Shown here: positions 16,841 to 25,434 of the stretch, in pieces
How positions within the stretch are numbered: the first letter of the stretch is position 1
Layout: the number at the start of each line of letters is the position of its first letter
Assembly (NCBI RefSeq): GCF_001605895.1
Contig: NZ_LUAW01000024.1
Location: 1 to 64,000, forward strand
DNA from: Acinetobacter pragensis
GTDB taxonomy: Bacteria; Pseudomonadota; Gammaproteobacteria; Pseudomonadales; Moraxellaceae
DNA: 64,000 nucleotides
Reading direction: 5' to 3'
The notes under the pieces: model-generated
Seen by the model: the letters and a program-made list of their open reading frames with translations, nothing else
What the model was told of the DNA's origin: nothing
Databases searched by the model: none
Translations under genes and position numbers: made by a program

Positions 16841-17184
16841 TAAAAATTACGCCTCGATTAAACAGAAAAAATAGGATTGGCTGAGCCTGAAGAAGAGAAT
16901 GCGATTCAAGAGGAACAGAAAAGCCTGTTCAAAATCGGAGGCCATACTATCATAAAATCATCATTTTTTTCCCAGTTTTATTGCCGGCTTATTCTCTCAA
17001 GCTCTGCGCTCATACTGGACTGAGTTTGCTTGCAATTATTCTTACTGGAGTCATAAGCTTAGCAAGCGATTGATTATATGGGTTTCATTTACACACCTTA
17101 GAGCAAGGTTTTTCTTTTCATCTTAATCTTTTATAATTTAAGCCGCTTTATTTTTTGCCTTTGCAATTTCACCTCCCGAGATTT
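16841..17184. other. 344-bp divergent intergenic region between dusA and the MTHFR-like gene
   Basis: I see no coding frame with a ribosome site. The only recognisable element is a TATAAT at 17132-17137, about 48 bases ahead of the plus-strand ATG, with a poor -35. The rest is AT-rich and presumably holds both promoters. Confidence 0.5.
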
Positions 17185-18585
17185 ATGCCTTTATTTTATA
17201 ACTGCCTGAAAGAGCGCCAGTTCTGCTTTTTGATTGAATATTTGCCTGCGGTAAAGCCGGCTGTTCCGGCATGTTCTGAGCTTGCCGGTTTCCCTGCATT
17301 TATGACTTTGGCTGACCGGGTTCAGTCGGATGATGACCTTGCGCCTTTAGATGCGGCGGTACATTTTCCAGAAGCAGATCCGCTGCTGCACTATTCCGGT
17401 AAAGGGCGGGATATTGCAGAATTTGAAACTTTTTTAGAGCAGGCGAAGGCAAAAGGGCACAGCAGCCTGCTGCTGCTGAGTGGAGATAAGCTGAAAAAGC
17501 ACAATGACGGGGCTGAAAACGCTGCGCTGCGCAGCCGTTATTTAGAGTCCGTGAATATGGTGATGGCGGCCCGCCGTGATCCGTTCTTTAACATTGGCGT
17601 GGCGTTTAATCCGTTTAAATATGCGCAGGCTGAACGTGATGCGCAGTATTTTAAATTGCAAAAAAAGCTCAAAGCGGGTGCGGATTATATCATTACGCAG
17701 TTGGGTTGCGATTTAGATGCTTTGAAGCTTGCCAAGCAATTCTTGGATGAAAAACACTATCGGCCGCCCATTTTAGCCTGCGTTATGCCTTTAACTTTTT
17801 CCCGGGCTAAATTCATGGCGCGTCAAAAAGTCGCCGGTATTGTGCTGACCCCACATGTGCTGCAATTGCTGGAACAAGAGCATGTACAGGATAAGCATCT
17901 GGCAGAATGCAAGGTATACGAACGCTGCGCTTTGCAGATTTTAATTTGCCGGCATCTGGGTTTTGCCGGTGTGCATTTGTCAGCGTGCCACAAGGCTGAT
18001 GAGCAGCAAAAACTGACAGAAGCATTGTTCCGCCTGCAAAGCCTAAGCTTGAATGAATGCGAACAGCGCTGGCAGGCATTGTGGCAGCTGGAAACAGGGA
18101 AGGAGCTGCAGCCTGAAGTAAATAGTGTGAACCATGCTGCGCCCATTTCTCATGTAATGAAATATAAGCAAATGCATGCCATGCATGAACTCATGTTCAG
18201 TTCAAGAATTGCCAAAGGCGTGGGCAGTTTAATTTTTAATGCAAAACTGTGGAACAGGCCTCTTGCGGAAGAAGCGCTGCTGAAAACGGAATTTATCAGC
18301 AAGCACAGTGTGGTGGGCTGTGAAAGCTGCGGTCAATGCAGGCTTGGAGAAACGCTGTATATTTGCCCTGAAACCTGTCCCAAAGGCTTAGCCAATGGGC
18401 CTTGCGGCGGAACGCATTTAGACCGCTGTGAATTTGGTGACCGTGAATGCATTCACTCAGTCAAAGCCCGATTGGCGAAAGCTGTTCATCAAACCGATAT
18501 TCTGAAAATGGAATTGATTCCAAGCGTAGCAATTGAAACCCGCAATACCAGCTCTTGGAAAAATTGGTTTAAAACGCAGGCTTAA
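17185..18585 (+). CDS. Methylenetetrahydrofolate reductase-like protein with C-terminal MTHFR_C cysteine domain
   Basis: I use ATG 17185; a TTG 30 bases upstream extends the frame without support. The 466-residue product has a MetF-like barrel in its first ~300 residues (FCFLIEYLPAV, DAAVHFPEADPLLHYSGKGRD, SLLLLSGDK, NIGVAFNPFKYAQ, QLGCDLDALKLAKQFLDEK). The C-terminal module has eleven cysteines between about residue 377 and 425 (CESCGQCRLG, CPETCPKGLANGPCGG, CEFGDREC), which matches the PF12225-type MTHFR_C domain. This domain occurs in acetogen-type and one-carbon enzymes and could bind zinc or iron-sulfur. It is probably a divergent folate-dependent oxidoreductase; the reaction is unproven. 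It is monocistronic. Confidence 0.8.
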   Translation: MPLFYNCLKERQFCFLIEYLPAVKPAVPACSELAGFPAFMTLADRVQSDDDLAPLDAAVHFPEADPLLHYSGKGRDIAEFETFLEQAKAKGHSSLLLLSGDKLKKHNDGAENAALRSRYLESVNMVMAARRDPFFNIGVAFNPFKYAQAERDAQYFKLQKKLKAGADYIITQLGCDLDALKLAKQFLDEKHYRPPILACVMPLTFSRAKFMARQKVAGIVLTPHVLQLLEQEHVQDKHLAECKVYERCALQILICRHLGFAGVHLSACHKADEQQKLTEALFRLQSLSLNECEQRWQALWQLETGKELQPEVNSVNHAAPISHVMKYKQMHAMHELMFSSRIAKGVGSLIFNAKLWNRPLAEEALLKTEFISKHSVVGCESCGQCRLGETLYICPETCPKGLANGPCGGTHLDRCEFGDRECIHSVKARLAKAVHQTDILKMELIPSVAIETRNTSSWKNWFKTQA

Positions 18586-18791
18586 GCGGCGCTGCTGATT
18601 CAGCGCGGTATTCGGGTGCCGTTTTAATTGAGTAAGTCCTGCATTTGCATTGAAAGTTGACTCAATGCGCCATTTTAAAATCAGATGGATATCCGTCTGA
18701 AATAAGTGCATAACAATGAATAAATTATTAATATTCTTAAAGATGGATCTTAAAAATTATAAATCTATACAGCTGAAAATAAGGGATGGAT

Positions 18792-19202
18792 ATGTATAAA
18801 GCTTTTTGTGGGATTGGTCTGGCGGCCTGTCTTATTTTTACATCAGGATGTTCTGTGGTGATGGTAAGCAAGCAGCCGACCAAGAAAAATACACAGATGA
18901 TTCAGCAAGGTATATCCAGAAACATGGTGGTGGCCGAGTTTGGCGCGCCAGTGACCTCTGAATATAAAAATGGAAAACGCTACGAAATTTACACATTTAC
19001 TCAAGGTTACTCGACAGCAAGCAAAATTGGGCGCGCTTTTTGGCATGGGGCGGCAGATGTTGCTACGGTTGGCTTATGGGAGCTGATCGGCACTCCCGCA
19101 GAAACCGTTTTTAATGGTAAAAAAATGTCCTATGAATTGGTTTTTGATGAAAAGGACCAGCTGGAAAGCTATCAGCATTTAATCATGGAAACGCCAAATT
19201 AA
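18792..19202 (+). CDS. Small lipoprotein with BamE/SmpA-like domain
   Basis: Start at ATG 18792 is favoured by AAGGGATGG spacing, although an in-frame ATG lies two codons earlier. The 136-residue product has a lipobox FTSGC followed by a BamE-like fold: IQQGISRNMVVAEFGAPVTSE and YEIYTFTQGYS, then an amphipathic GRAFWHGAADVATVGLWELIGTPAE stretch containing Gly and Ala residues that may touch membrane. It is not the BamE of the outer membrane assembly complex but shares its fold. Function unknown; monocistronic with terminator. Confidence 0.75.
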   Translation: MYKAFCGIGLAACLIFTSGCSVVMVSKQPTKKNTQMIQQGISRNMVVAEFGAPVTSEYKNGKRYEIYTFTQGYSTASKIGRAFWHGAADVATVGLWELIGTPAETVFNGKKMSYELVFDEKDQLESYQHLIMETPN

Positions 19203-19240
19203 GCGGCCTGCTGGTGACAAATACCCTTAACCGAGATACT

Positions 19241-19273
19241 GAAAACAGCCGCATTAAAGGCTGTTTTTTTTTG
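19241..19273 (+). terminator. Intrinsic terminator after the BamE-like lipoprotein
   Basis: AAACAGCC / GGCTGTTT stem around GCATTAAA, followed by nine T residues. Confidence 0.85.
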
Positions 19274-19395
19274 ATCAAGCCACTTAGAGAGGAGATCAGC
19301 GTTTTGAGCGGAAGGTGGAATTATTACGCAGTCTTCGGTGCCAAAATCCATTGATTCGGACTTGTTTTCGAATTTGAAAAGTGCTTAAATTTAAT

Positions 19396-19409
19396 TGAAC
19401 AATTGTTCA
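19396..19409. promoter_or_regulatory. TetR operator candidate O1, upstream of the tetR gene
   Basis: TGAACAATTGTTCA is a perfect 14-bp palindrome, 29 bases before the tetR start. It shares the half-sites TTGAAC and GTTCA with a second site downstream of the gene, with the same four-base spacer length. Confidence 0.75.
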
Positions 19410-19438
19410 GTAAATTGCATAAAAGAGTAAAGTATTTA

Positions 19439-20050
19439 ATGTCCCGTGCCGATCAAGCTCAAGAAACCAAACAAAAATTGCTGGATGCAGCGCTTGCGCT
19501 GTTTGCGGAACAAGGCTACAGCAAAACGTCTATTCGCGCCTTGGCGCGCCGGGCAGGGCTGTCGGACGGTATTTTGTACCATCATTTCCCTGACGGAAAG
19601 CAGGAAATATTTTCTGTGCTGATGGCGCAAGGCGTGCAGCAGGCGCTGTCAGTGTTGAACAAGGTGAATCATGATTTAGAACAGGCGCCGTTGGCCGATG
19701 TGCTGAATACGCTCTGCGAAATGAGTGTGGCGCTGTTTTCCAAGCATCGTGAACTGCTGAAAATTATGATGCGTGAAAGCGAAAATATGCAGCTGAATGA
19801 AATTCATATGATCAGCGCACTGTTTGAAACCCGCGAGCATTGGCTGGCGGATTTATTGGCGCAGCGCCATGAACAGGGGAATGTCCGGCTGATGGATTTC
19901 AGCCTGGCCGCGCAGCAATTTATGGCTTTGAATTTACAGTATGGTCTGGCTGGGCTGTTTAACCTGAATATCGGCTGCGATATGGCCAGCCCTGAAACCC
20001 GCGCGCAAATGATTGCCCAGACTGTAATGCTGTGGTCGCCAGCAGGCTAA
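19439..20050 (+). CDS. TetR/AcrR family transcriptional regulator
   Basis: The ATG at 19439 is used; an upstream TTG would overlap the operator. The 203-residue protein has an N-terminal helix-turn-helix (TKQKLLDAALALFAEQGYSKTSIRALARRAGLSDG with ILYHHFPDGKQ) and an all-helical ligand domain. Family members repress neighbouring genes until an inducer binds. Matching palindromes stand on both sides of the gene, at 19396 and 20067, so it likely represses itself and the downstream membrane-protein gene. Inducer unknown. Confidence 0.9.
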   Translation: MSRADQAQETKQKLLDAALALFAEQGYSKTSIRALARRAGLSDGILYHHFPDGKQEIFSVLMAQGVQQALSVLNKVNHDLEQAPLADVLNTLCEMSVALFSKHRELLKIMMRESENMQLNEIHMISALFETREHWLADLLAQRHEQGNVRLMDFSLAAQQFMALNLQYGLAGLFNLNIGCDMASPETRAQMIAQTVMLWSPAG

Positions 20051-20066
20051 AAAATTTAAGTATTGA

Positions 20067-20082
20067 TTGAACGAATGTTCAA
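20067..20082. promoter_or_regulatory. TetR operator candidate O2, upstream of the DUF457-like membrane gene
   Basis: TTGAACGAATGTTCAA has perfect 6-bp inverted half-sites around GAAT, identical in half-site to O1. It lies 17 bases past the tetR stop and 18 before the next start codon, between two tightly spaced genes where no operator would otherwise be expected. Confidence 0.75.
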
Positions 20083-20100
20083 TTAAAATTGGAGCTGAAT

Positions 20101-20775
20101 ATGTATTTTGGACATTTTGCAGTCGGTATGGCGCTGAAAGCCAAATATCGCGATGTGCCTTTGGTGCCGATTATTTTAGGTGCAGGCTTTTTGGATGTAA
20201 TTAACGGCACTTTAGTGGCGCTCGGCATTGAAAAGGTGACGCCGAATTTGCAGGCCTTGCCGTATTTGTATTTTGATTTGACGTTCATTGACTGGGATCA
20301 TTCCCTGCTGATGGCAGTCATTTGGTCATTGTTCTGGGGCGCATTTTTCCTTAAAGATAAGCGGATTGCGGCTGTAGCGGCGTTGTCCTGCTTCTTGCAT
20401 TTTGCTGCAGATCTGCCTATGCATAATGTAGACATGGCGCTGTATCCTTATGCACAGCAATACTTAGGTTTAGGGCTATGGGGGAAATGGGGCGTTTGGT
20501 CTTGGGTCTTTGAAATCGGTTTTGCTGCCGCTTTATTGGCTTATGCCTATGTACAGCATGCCAAAGCAGGAGAGAACATTGCTTGGCAGCTGTGCTTTAT
20601 CGGGCTGCTTGCACTGCAAATGTCGCCGTGGACGTCACCGATGAAGCATGTGGCCATGCTGGCAGAACCTTATGCTTCTGTGGTTCATGGCCTCTTGGTC
20701 GCCGTGGGTTTTATTGTGCCGACGGTGATTCTGGCTTGGCTGTATAAAAGAAGTGACCGCTTAAAAAGCGCTTAA
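20101..20775 (+). CDS. Multi-pass inner membrane protein, DUF457/YdjM-like
   Basis: The ATG at 20101 follows TTGGAGCTGA. The 224-residue protein has about six hydrophobic spans. It retains the polar motifs FGHFAVGMALKAKYRD, FIDWDHSLLMAV and LHFAADLPMHNVD, that is, the Asp/His residues seen in YdjM-type predicted membrane-bound metal-dependent hydrolases. Direct control by the adjacent TetR is suggested by operator O2. Its substrate is unknown; a role in envelope stress or detoxification would fit a TetR-controlled gene but is a guess. Confidence 0.65.
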   Translation: MYFGHFAVGMALKAKYRDVPLVPIILGAGFLDVINGTLVALGIEKVTPNLQALPYLYFDLTFIDWDHSLLMAVIWSLFWGAFFLKDKRIAAVAALSCFLHFAADLPMHNVDMALYPYAQQYLGLGLWGKWGVWSWVFEIGFAAALLAYAYVQHAKAGENIAWQLCFIGLLALQMSPWTSPMKHVAMLAEPYASVVHGLLVAVGFIVPTVILAWLYKRSDRLKSA

Positions 20776-20840
20776 TCTAAAAGTAGAAGCCTCATCAATG
20801 GTAGGCTTCTGCGGAATAAGTTTTACTCTGTTAGAGAATC

Positions 20841-21269
20841 TTACTTTAATCTATTCCCGTCCTGATCAATAATGACCTCGCCGTCTTCTTTGCTGAGTGC
20901 GCCCAGCTGGGGAGCCGGCAAAATATCCAATACAAGCTCTGATGGCCTGCACAGCTTAACTCCCAGCTCAGTCACGACAAATGGACGATTGATTAAAATA
21001 GGATATTCAATCATGAAATTTATTAATTGCTCATCTGTCCAATGCGGCTGATCTAATTTCTGGGTTTCATAAGGTTCAACATTCTTACGCAGCGCTTCAC
21101 GTACCGAGAGCTTCGAATTTTCAATTAAATGGACTAACTCCGCTTTATTGGGCGGAGTTTTCAGGTATTCAATGACTTCCGGTTCTTGTCCTGTATTCCG
21201 AATCAAAGCCAATGTATTCCTTGACGTTCCGCACGCAGGGTTATGGTAAATCCGAATCTTTGATGACAT
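20841..21269 (-). CDS. arsC: Arsenate reductase, glutaredoxin-dependent (R773 type)
   Basis: I start at ATG 21269, giving 142 residues; a longer frame would run into arsR's promoter. The motif IYHNPACGTSRNTLALIRN places the catalytic cysteine near residue 12, and RPFVVTELGVKLCRPSE provides the arginines that bind arsenate. The enzyme reduces As(V) to As(III) with glutathione and glutaredoxin. It is divergent from arsR-acr3 instead of lying in the same operon, with 82 bases between the starts. Confidence 0.93.
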   Translation of the reverse strand: MSSKIRIYHNPACGTSRNTLALIRNTGQEPEVIEYLKTPPNKAELVHLIENSKLSVREALRKNVEPYETQKLDQPHWTDEQLINFMIEYPILINRPFVVTELGVKLCRPSELVLDILPAPQLGALSKEDGEVIIDQDGNRLK

Positions 21270-21302
21270 GAAATTTGCGCTCTTCTCGACAGTCTTGTAT
21301 TT

Positions 21303-21331
21303 ATATATGGATATGCGTATATTCGCAATAG
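21303..21331. promoter_or_regulatory. Probable ArsR operator in the arsC-arsR divergent promoter
   Basis: The intergenic region contains ATATGCGTATATTCGCAATA, an imperfect inverted repeat (TATGCG ... CGCAATA) of the kind ArsR/SmtB dimers bind. It lies about 20 bases from the arsR start and 40 from arsC, so one site could control both directions. Identified by eye. Confidence 0.5.
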
Positions 21332-21351
21332 TAAATATTTTGAGATCAATC

Positions 21352-21672
21352 ATGGATCAAGCTGATTTCTTCAAGTGTCTTTCCGACCCGACCCGTTTGG
21401 ATATTTTAAAGCTCATTTTGGCTAGGGCGAATGTCTGCGTTTGTGAGATCACTGCGCAATTGCAACTGAATCAGCCAAAGATTTCCCGGCACTTGGCATT
21501 GCTTCGGAACTTTTCCATTCTGCTGGACGAGCGCAAAGGGCAATGGGTGTATTACCGATTGAACCCGAATTTACCGGCATGGGCAAATGCAGTTCTGGAT
21601 GTTCTGAAAAATCAAATTAATGAAGCGCCTAACCGCATTGACTCTTCTATTTCAATTCAATGCGGGCAATAG
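21352..21672 (+). CDS. arsR: ArsR family arsenic-responsive repressor
   Basis: The ATG at 21352 gives a 106-residue winged-helix protein ([27 protein letters not shown] ... [13 protein letters not shown]). The Cys-Val-Cys pair in the alpha-3 region is the As(III)/Sb(III) sensor of the classical ArsR type; a third ligand is not evident nearby. It represses the ars promoters until arsenite binds. The acr3 start lies one base after the arsR stop, so the two are co-translated. Confidence 0.93.
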   Translation: MDQADFFKCLSDPTRLDILKLILARANVCVCEITAQLQLNQPKISRHLALLRNFSILLDERKGQWVYYRLNPNLPAWANAVLDVLKNQINEAPNRIDSSISIQCGQ

Positions 21673-21673
21673 C

Positions 21674-22708
21674 ATGTCCGCATCGAAGCTCTCATTCTTA
21701 GACCGCAACCTCACGCTATGGATTTTTATTGCGATGGCGCTGGGGGTCAGCATTGGCCTTTTCTTTCCTCAGGCCGCTGTGGCTTTAGATCAGCTAAGTA
21801 TTGATTCAGTGAATATTCCTATTGCGATTGGGCTGATTCTGATGATGTATCCGCCGCTTGCAAAAGTGGACTATGCCGCTTTGCCGCAAGTGTTCAAGGA
21901 TAAACGTACGCTGACATTATCTTTGGTTCAAAATTGGCTGATAGCGCCTTGCTTAATGTTTGGGTTGGCGATTATTTTCCTGCATTCCTATCCTGAATAC
22001 ATGACCGGTTTGATCCTGATCGGGCTGGCTCGATGCATTGCCATGGTGCTGGTATGGAATGGCCTTGCATGCGGCGATGACCAATATGTCGCGGCTTTGG
22101 TTGCGTTCAACAGTATTTTCCAAATTCTGTTTTTTAGTACCTATGCTTGGCTGTTCCTGACATTCTTGCCGCCATTTTTTGGAGTTGAAGCGCAAGTCAT
22201 TCATGTAAGTTTTTGGACGATCACGCATGCGGTACTCGTGTATTTAGGTATTCCATTCTTGCTCGGTTTTTTGACCCGTTTGATCTTGGTCAAGCAAAAA
22301 GGCCTGGTTTGGTATCAGACTCAGTTTATTCCGAAAATTAGCCCGATTAGCCTTCTTGCGCTTTTGTTGACGATTGTCGCCATGTTTAGCCTGAAAGGCG
22401 GTGAAGTTGTAAGCCTGCCTTTGGATGTGTTGAGAATCGCCATTCCTCTGACGATTTATTTTATGGTGATGTTCTTCCTGAGCTTCTTTATGAGCAAATG
22501 GATGGGAAATGATTATTCAAAGACCACAGCAATTTCATTTACCGCAGCAGGGAATAATTTTGAATTGGCGCTTGCGGTGGCTATCGCAACTTTTGGATTA
22601 GCTTCACCTGTAGCATTTACAACGGTTATTGGCCCATTGGTAGAAGTTCCCGTGCTTATTGCATTGGTCAGTGTTTCATTGTGGCTGCGAAAGAATTTTA
22701 GACACTGA
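21674..22708 (+). CDS. acr3: Arsenite efflux transporter, ACR3 family
   Basis: The ATG at 21674 follows the arsR stop by one base. The 344-residue protein has ten predicted membrane spans and the ACR3 conserved elements [32 protein letters not shown] (with the essential cysteine) and [20 protein letters not shown]. It exports the As(III) anion or hydroxide using the proton gradient. Together with arsR and the divergent arsC it makes a complete minimal arsenate resistance set. Confidence 0.95.
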   Translation: MSASKLSFLDRNLTLWIFIAMALGVSIGLFFPQAAVALDQLSIDSVNIPIAIGLILMMYPPLAKVDYAALPQVFKDKRTLTLSLVQNWLIAPCLMFGLAIIFLHSYPEYMTGLILIGLARCIAMVLVWNGLACGDDQYVAALVAFNSIFQILFFSTYAWLFLTFLPPFFGVEAQVIHVSFWTITHAVLVYLGIPFLLGFLTRLILVKQKGLVWYQTQFIPKISPISLLALLLTIVAMFSLKGGEVVSLPLDVLRIAIPLTIYFMVMFFLSFFMSKWMGNDYSKTTAISFTAAGNNFELALAVAIATFGLASPVAFTTVIGPLVEVPVLIALVSVSLWLRKNFRH

Positions 22709-23068
22709 GAATTTTTAAAATCAGCATCATGCGCTACTATGAAATGCTGAAGCCGAAATAACGCGCCCATTCAGGAGGTTTTGCCATCAATTGAATACAT
22801 GGCAATTTACAAAAGCGGCTTTTTGTCTGTTCTTGACTGATTGCGATGCATTATGAGTCCAGTCCCAGTCATTTAAATCAGGAATCGCATGACTGCTTAA
22901 ACAGCACTAATTAAACCTAACTAAAGTCGAATGCTATTTAATTTGATGAAATATAATAATAAAATTAAATTTAGACTGCTTAGGCGCCTTTTCGCCTGTT
23001 TTAAGATTGGGTATTGCGGTAAAAAATTTAAGCTGCACAGATCAGAACAATAAATAAGGAAGAAGAAC
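22709..23068. other. 360-bp intergenic region without recognisable genes
   Basis: No frame with both a ribosome site and a plausible product was found; the longest start-to-stop stretches are a dozen codons. A weak GC hairpin, TAGGCGCCTTTTCGCCT near 22982, is followed by a modest T run. No clear terminator follows acr3. Confidence 0.4.
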
Positions 23069-23707
23069 ATGATGTTGCTGGAAGAAATTTTTAAAATAAA
23101 TAAAGCGGATAATACGGAGGCATTTAATTTGCGCATTCAGCGCGGCCTCAGCTGGCTGAAAAAGGCCAATGATTTGCATAATGATTTAGATCTGCAGTAC
23201 ATCAGTTTATGGGTTTCCTTGAATGCTGTATATGCACAGGATGCCGCTCCGTTTGAACAAGGCCTGCAGTCATTTTTGCAAATGCTGTTTCAAAAGGACG
23301 CCGAGGGAAAATTAGAGCGGATTGTTTGGGAAAAATTCAGCCAGCCGGTGCAGGCGCTGCTGAATCAAAATCACCTTCATCAAGATTTTTGGGATTTTCA
23401 GAATAAAAAAATGACTTTGGCGCGGTGTCAGGCCGGCTTGGCGCAAGAAAAGCGCGACTGCCGCGAAGCCATGACGCGCCGTGATACTGGCGCCTTATTA
23501 ACTTTGCTGTTTGGCCGGCTCAAAGCCCTGCATCATCAGCTTGTGCAAGGCGGTGTAAGCTATGGCAGCGCCATGAACCGCAAATATCTGCAGGACAGCT
23601 GCAATGTGCTTGGCGCATTGATGCCGGTCATTATTTTACTGCTGCTGGAAAATGCGCAGGCGATGGATTTGGGAAACCCGTTCTATCCGTCCGCGCAAGT
23701 GTGCTAG
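23069..23707 (+). CDS. HEPN-fold protein with a substituted catalytic motif
   Basis: ATG 23069 follows AAGGAAGAAG. The 212-residue all-helical protein resembles the single-gene HEPN family whose members I recall as carrying LRNQLVHGGATW, where R-x4-H is the RNase active site. Here the same place reads LHHQLVQGGVSYGS, followed by the matching NRKYLQDSCNVLGALMPVII and PFYPS tail. Thus the catalytic Arg appears as His and the His as Gln. The N-terminal FNLRIQRGLSWLKKAND and YISLWVSLNAVYA blocks agree with the family. It may be a regulatory or decaying HEPN protein. No antitoxin-like partner is adjacent. Confidence 0.6.
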   Translation: MMLLEEIFKINKADNTEAFNLRIQRGLSWLKKANDLHNDLDLQYISLWVSLNAVYAQDAAPFEQGLQSFLQMLFQKDAEGKLERIVWEKFSQPVQALLNQNHLHQDFWDFQNKKMTLARCQAGLAQEKRDCREAMTRRDTGALLTLLFGRLKALHHQLVQGGVSYGSAMNRKYLQDSCNVLGALMPVIILLLLENAQAMDLGNPFYPSAQVC

Positions 23708-23716
23708 CAGCTGGGC

Positions 23717-24916
23717 TTAGCGCTGTTTGCGCTGAACTTGGCGCCGATAATAGCCTTGATCCAGCAAAGCGAAAAAAGCCGCCGCGGCAATTAATCCCAG
23801 CCCTGTCAGGCAAACTGTTGCCCAGCCGCCATGATGCCATGCATAAACCCCTAATGCAGAACCGCAGGCGCCGCCAATAAAGTAAGCGGTCATATAAATA
23901 GAATTAATGCGTGAACGGGCTGCTGGGTTCAGCTGAAAAATAATGTTCTGATTGCAGCTGTGCACCATCGCTAAGCCGAGGCTGATAAGTCCGTAGCCAA
24001 GGGTATAGCTGATCAGGGAATGGCCGCCAAGATAGAGCAGCAGCCAGCTCAAAGCCATAATTGAACAGCCGGCCCAAGTCAGTTTGGCATTGTAGCCGCG
24101 GTCAGCCCATTTTCCGACCCATTGCGTAGACAGCGCGCCAAAGACTCCAATCAAGGTCAGCACGCCCACCCAAACATCCGCCAAAGAAAAGGGCGGCGCA
24201 GTCAGCAGCATGGCAATGGTCGAAAATAGAATACTCATGGCGGCAAATACGCAGCCGCCGATGAAAGCGCGGTACACCAAGCGCCGTTCTTTCTGCAGCA
24301 GCTGGCCCATTGATCTGAAGATGCTGCTGTAGCTCATCCGCGTGGTGCTGACATGCGGCAGCTGGCGCATCAAAATGGCGGCGATCACCAGCATGAGGAT
24401 GGTGCTGAGGATATAAATCATCTTCCAGTGAATTAAATTCGACAGCAGGCCAGAAAGGCTGGTAGAAAGCAAAATGCCCACCAGTAAGCCGCTCATAAGG
24501 AATCCGACTGTTTCACCAATTTTTTCGGGACGCACGGCAAGGGTAACCAAGGGAATCAGAATCTGCGCGGCAACAGAAAATAAACCGGCAATAATTGTGC
24601 CGGCCCACAGCATCGGCAAGTTCACGGACAAAGCGCAAATGCCTAAGCCAATGGCTGCCCCCAGCATTAATAGCGGAATAAATTTAGTCTTATTTACAAT
24701 ATCGCCCAAAGGAACAATAAACAGCAGCCCTAGGGCATAGGACATCTGTGCAAAGGTGACCGTTAACGCCACTTGAGATTGAGGCGCATGAAAGCTGTGC
24801 TGGATAGAGCTGATCAGCGGCTGGCAATAGTAGTTGGCGCCTGCGCATAGGCCGCAGGCAACGGCCATAAGCATGAGCAAGGCTTTATTGTGGCTGATGT
24901 CCATAGGTGTATTCAT
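23717..24916 (-). CDS. Major facilitator superfamily transporter, SoxR-linked
   Basis: I choose ATG 24916, which has AAGG upstream and follows the ridA-like stop by one base. The 399-residue protein has 12 predicted spans and the MFS loop GDIVNKTKFIPLLMLG between spans 2 and 3. It resembles the multidrug/sugar-efflux branch. Coupling to ridA and the SoxR promoter suggests export of redox-active or electrophilic compounds; no substrate is known to me. Confidence 0.88.
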   Translation of the reverse strand: MNTPMDISHNKALLMLMAVACGLCAGANYYCQPLISSIQHSFHAPQSQVALTVTFAQMSYALGLLFIVPLGDIVNKTKFIPLLMLGAAIGLGICALSVNLPMLWAGTIIAGLFSVAAQILIPLVTLAVRPEKIGETVGFLMSGLLVGILLSTSLSGLLSNLIHWKMIYILSTILMLVIAAILMRQLPHVSTTRMSYSSIFRSMGQLLQKERRLVYRAFIGGCVFAAMSILFSTIAMLLTAPPFSLADVWVGVLTLIGVFGALSTQWVGKWADRGYNAKLTWAGCSIMALSWLLLYLGGHSLISYTLGYGLISLGLAMVHSCNQNIIFQLNPAARSRINSIYMTAYFIGGACGSALGVYAWHHGGWATVCLTGLGLIAAAAFFALLDQGYYRRQVQRKQR

Positions 24917-24917
24917 G

Positions 24918-25322
24918 TTAATCCTTGCCGGGTTGTATCTGGCAATATGCTGTTGCTTCAATCTCGATCTGCATGCCGGCCAAAGCCAGACAGGGTACTG
25001 GAATTAAGGTGCATGCAGGAAATCCTTGGTCTGTCCAAAGCTGCTGCATCCGTTGAATCAGAAGCTGATGTTTCTGCGGATTATAATCGGTGATTAACAC
25101 TCTGAGCACCGCAATATCTTGAAGCTGTGCATCGGCTGCCTGCAGCGCCAGCTGGAGATTTCTGAAGGCTTGATGCAGCTGCTGTTCAAAATGTTCAGGC
25201 AGTTGTCCTTGGGAATTTTCACCGCCTTGGCCAGAAATATGCACAACTTTTTGCATCTGGCGGATAACCGCTACGTGACTATACCCATAAGGCTGAGGAT
25301 TATACAGTGTGTCCGGGTTCAA
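24918..25322 (-). CDS. RidA (YjgF/YER057c) family protein
   Basis: The 134-residue protein has the Rid fold: YSHVAVIRQMQKVVHISGQGG, FRNLQLALQAADAQLQDIAVLRVLITD and PCLALAGMQIEIEATAYC. The arginine that binds the carboxylate of imines in RidA (the RVQVFVKD-type position near 105) is not obviously present; the segment reads PVPCLALAGM. So it is more likely a Rid subgroup protein than archetypal RidA deaminase. It is the first gene behind a SoxR-type promoter, so it is expected to be induced by redox-cycling agents. Confidence 0.85.
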   Translation of the reverse strand: MNPDTLYNPQPYGYSHVAVIRQMQKVVHISGQGGENSQGQLPEHFEQQLHQAFRNLQLALQAADAQLQDIAVLRVLITDYNPQKHQLLIQRMQQLWTDQGFPACTLIPVPCLALAGMQIEIEATAYCQIQPGKD

Positions 25323-25396
25323 AAATGTACGTACGGTATGGATGAAGCGCTATTGCAGCTCGGCATATTTTTTCTTCATAAGCATCGAATTTTGTT

Positions 25397-25427
25397 AGTA
25401 TCAAAGCTCAAGTTAACTTGAGGTCAA
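25397..25427 (-). promoter_or_regulatory. SoxR-controlled promoter of the ridA-MFS operon (SoxR box)
   Basis: CTCAAGTTAACTTGAG at 25407-25422 is a perfect 16-bp palindrome matching the core of the known SoxR box. On the minus strand it lies between -35 TTGACC and -10 GATACT, with a 19-bp spacer. That overlong spacer is the hallmark of SoxR/MerR-activated promoters. It reads toward the Rid gene, with soxR starting just 12 bases beyond it. Confidence 0.92.
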
Positions 25428-25434
25428 GAAGAAG

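Noticed and set aside
22709-23068. Short frame MRYYEMLKPK and similar start-to-stop stretches after acr3
   Set aside because: Ten to thirteen codons, with no ribosome site or recognisable similarity; chance frames in an AT-rich gap.
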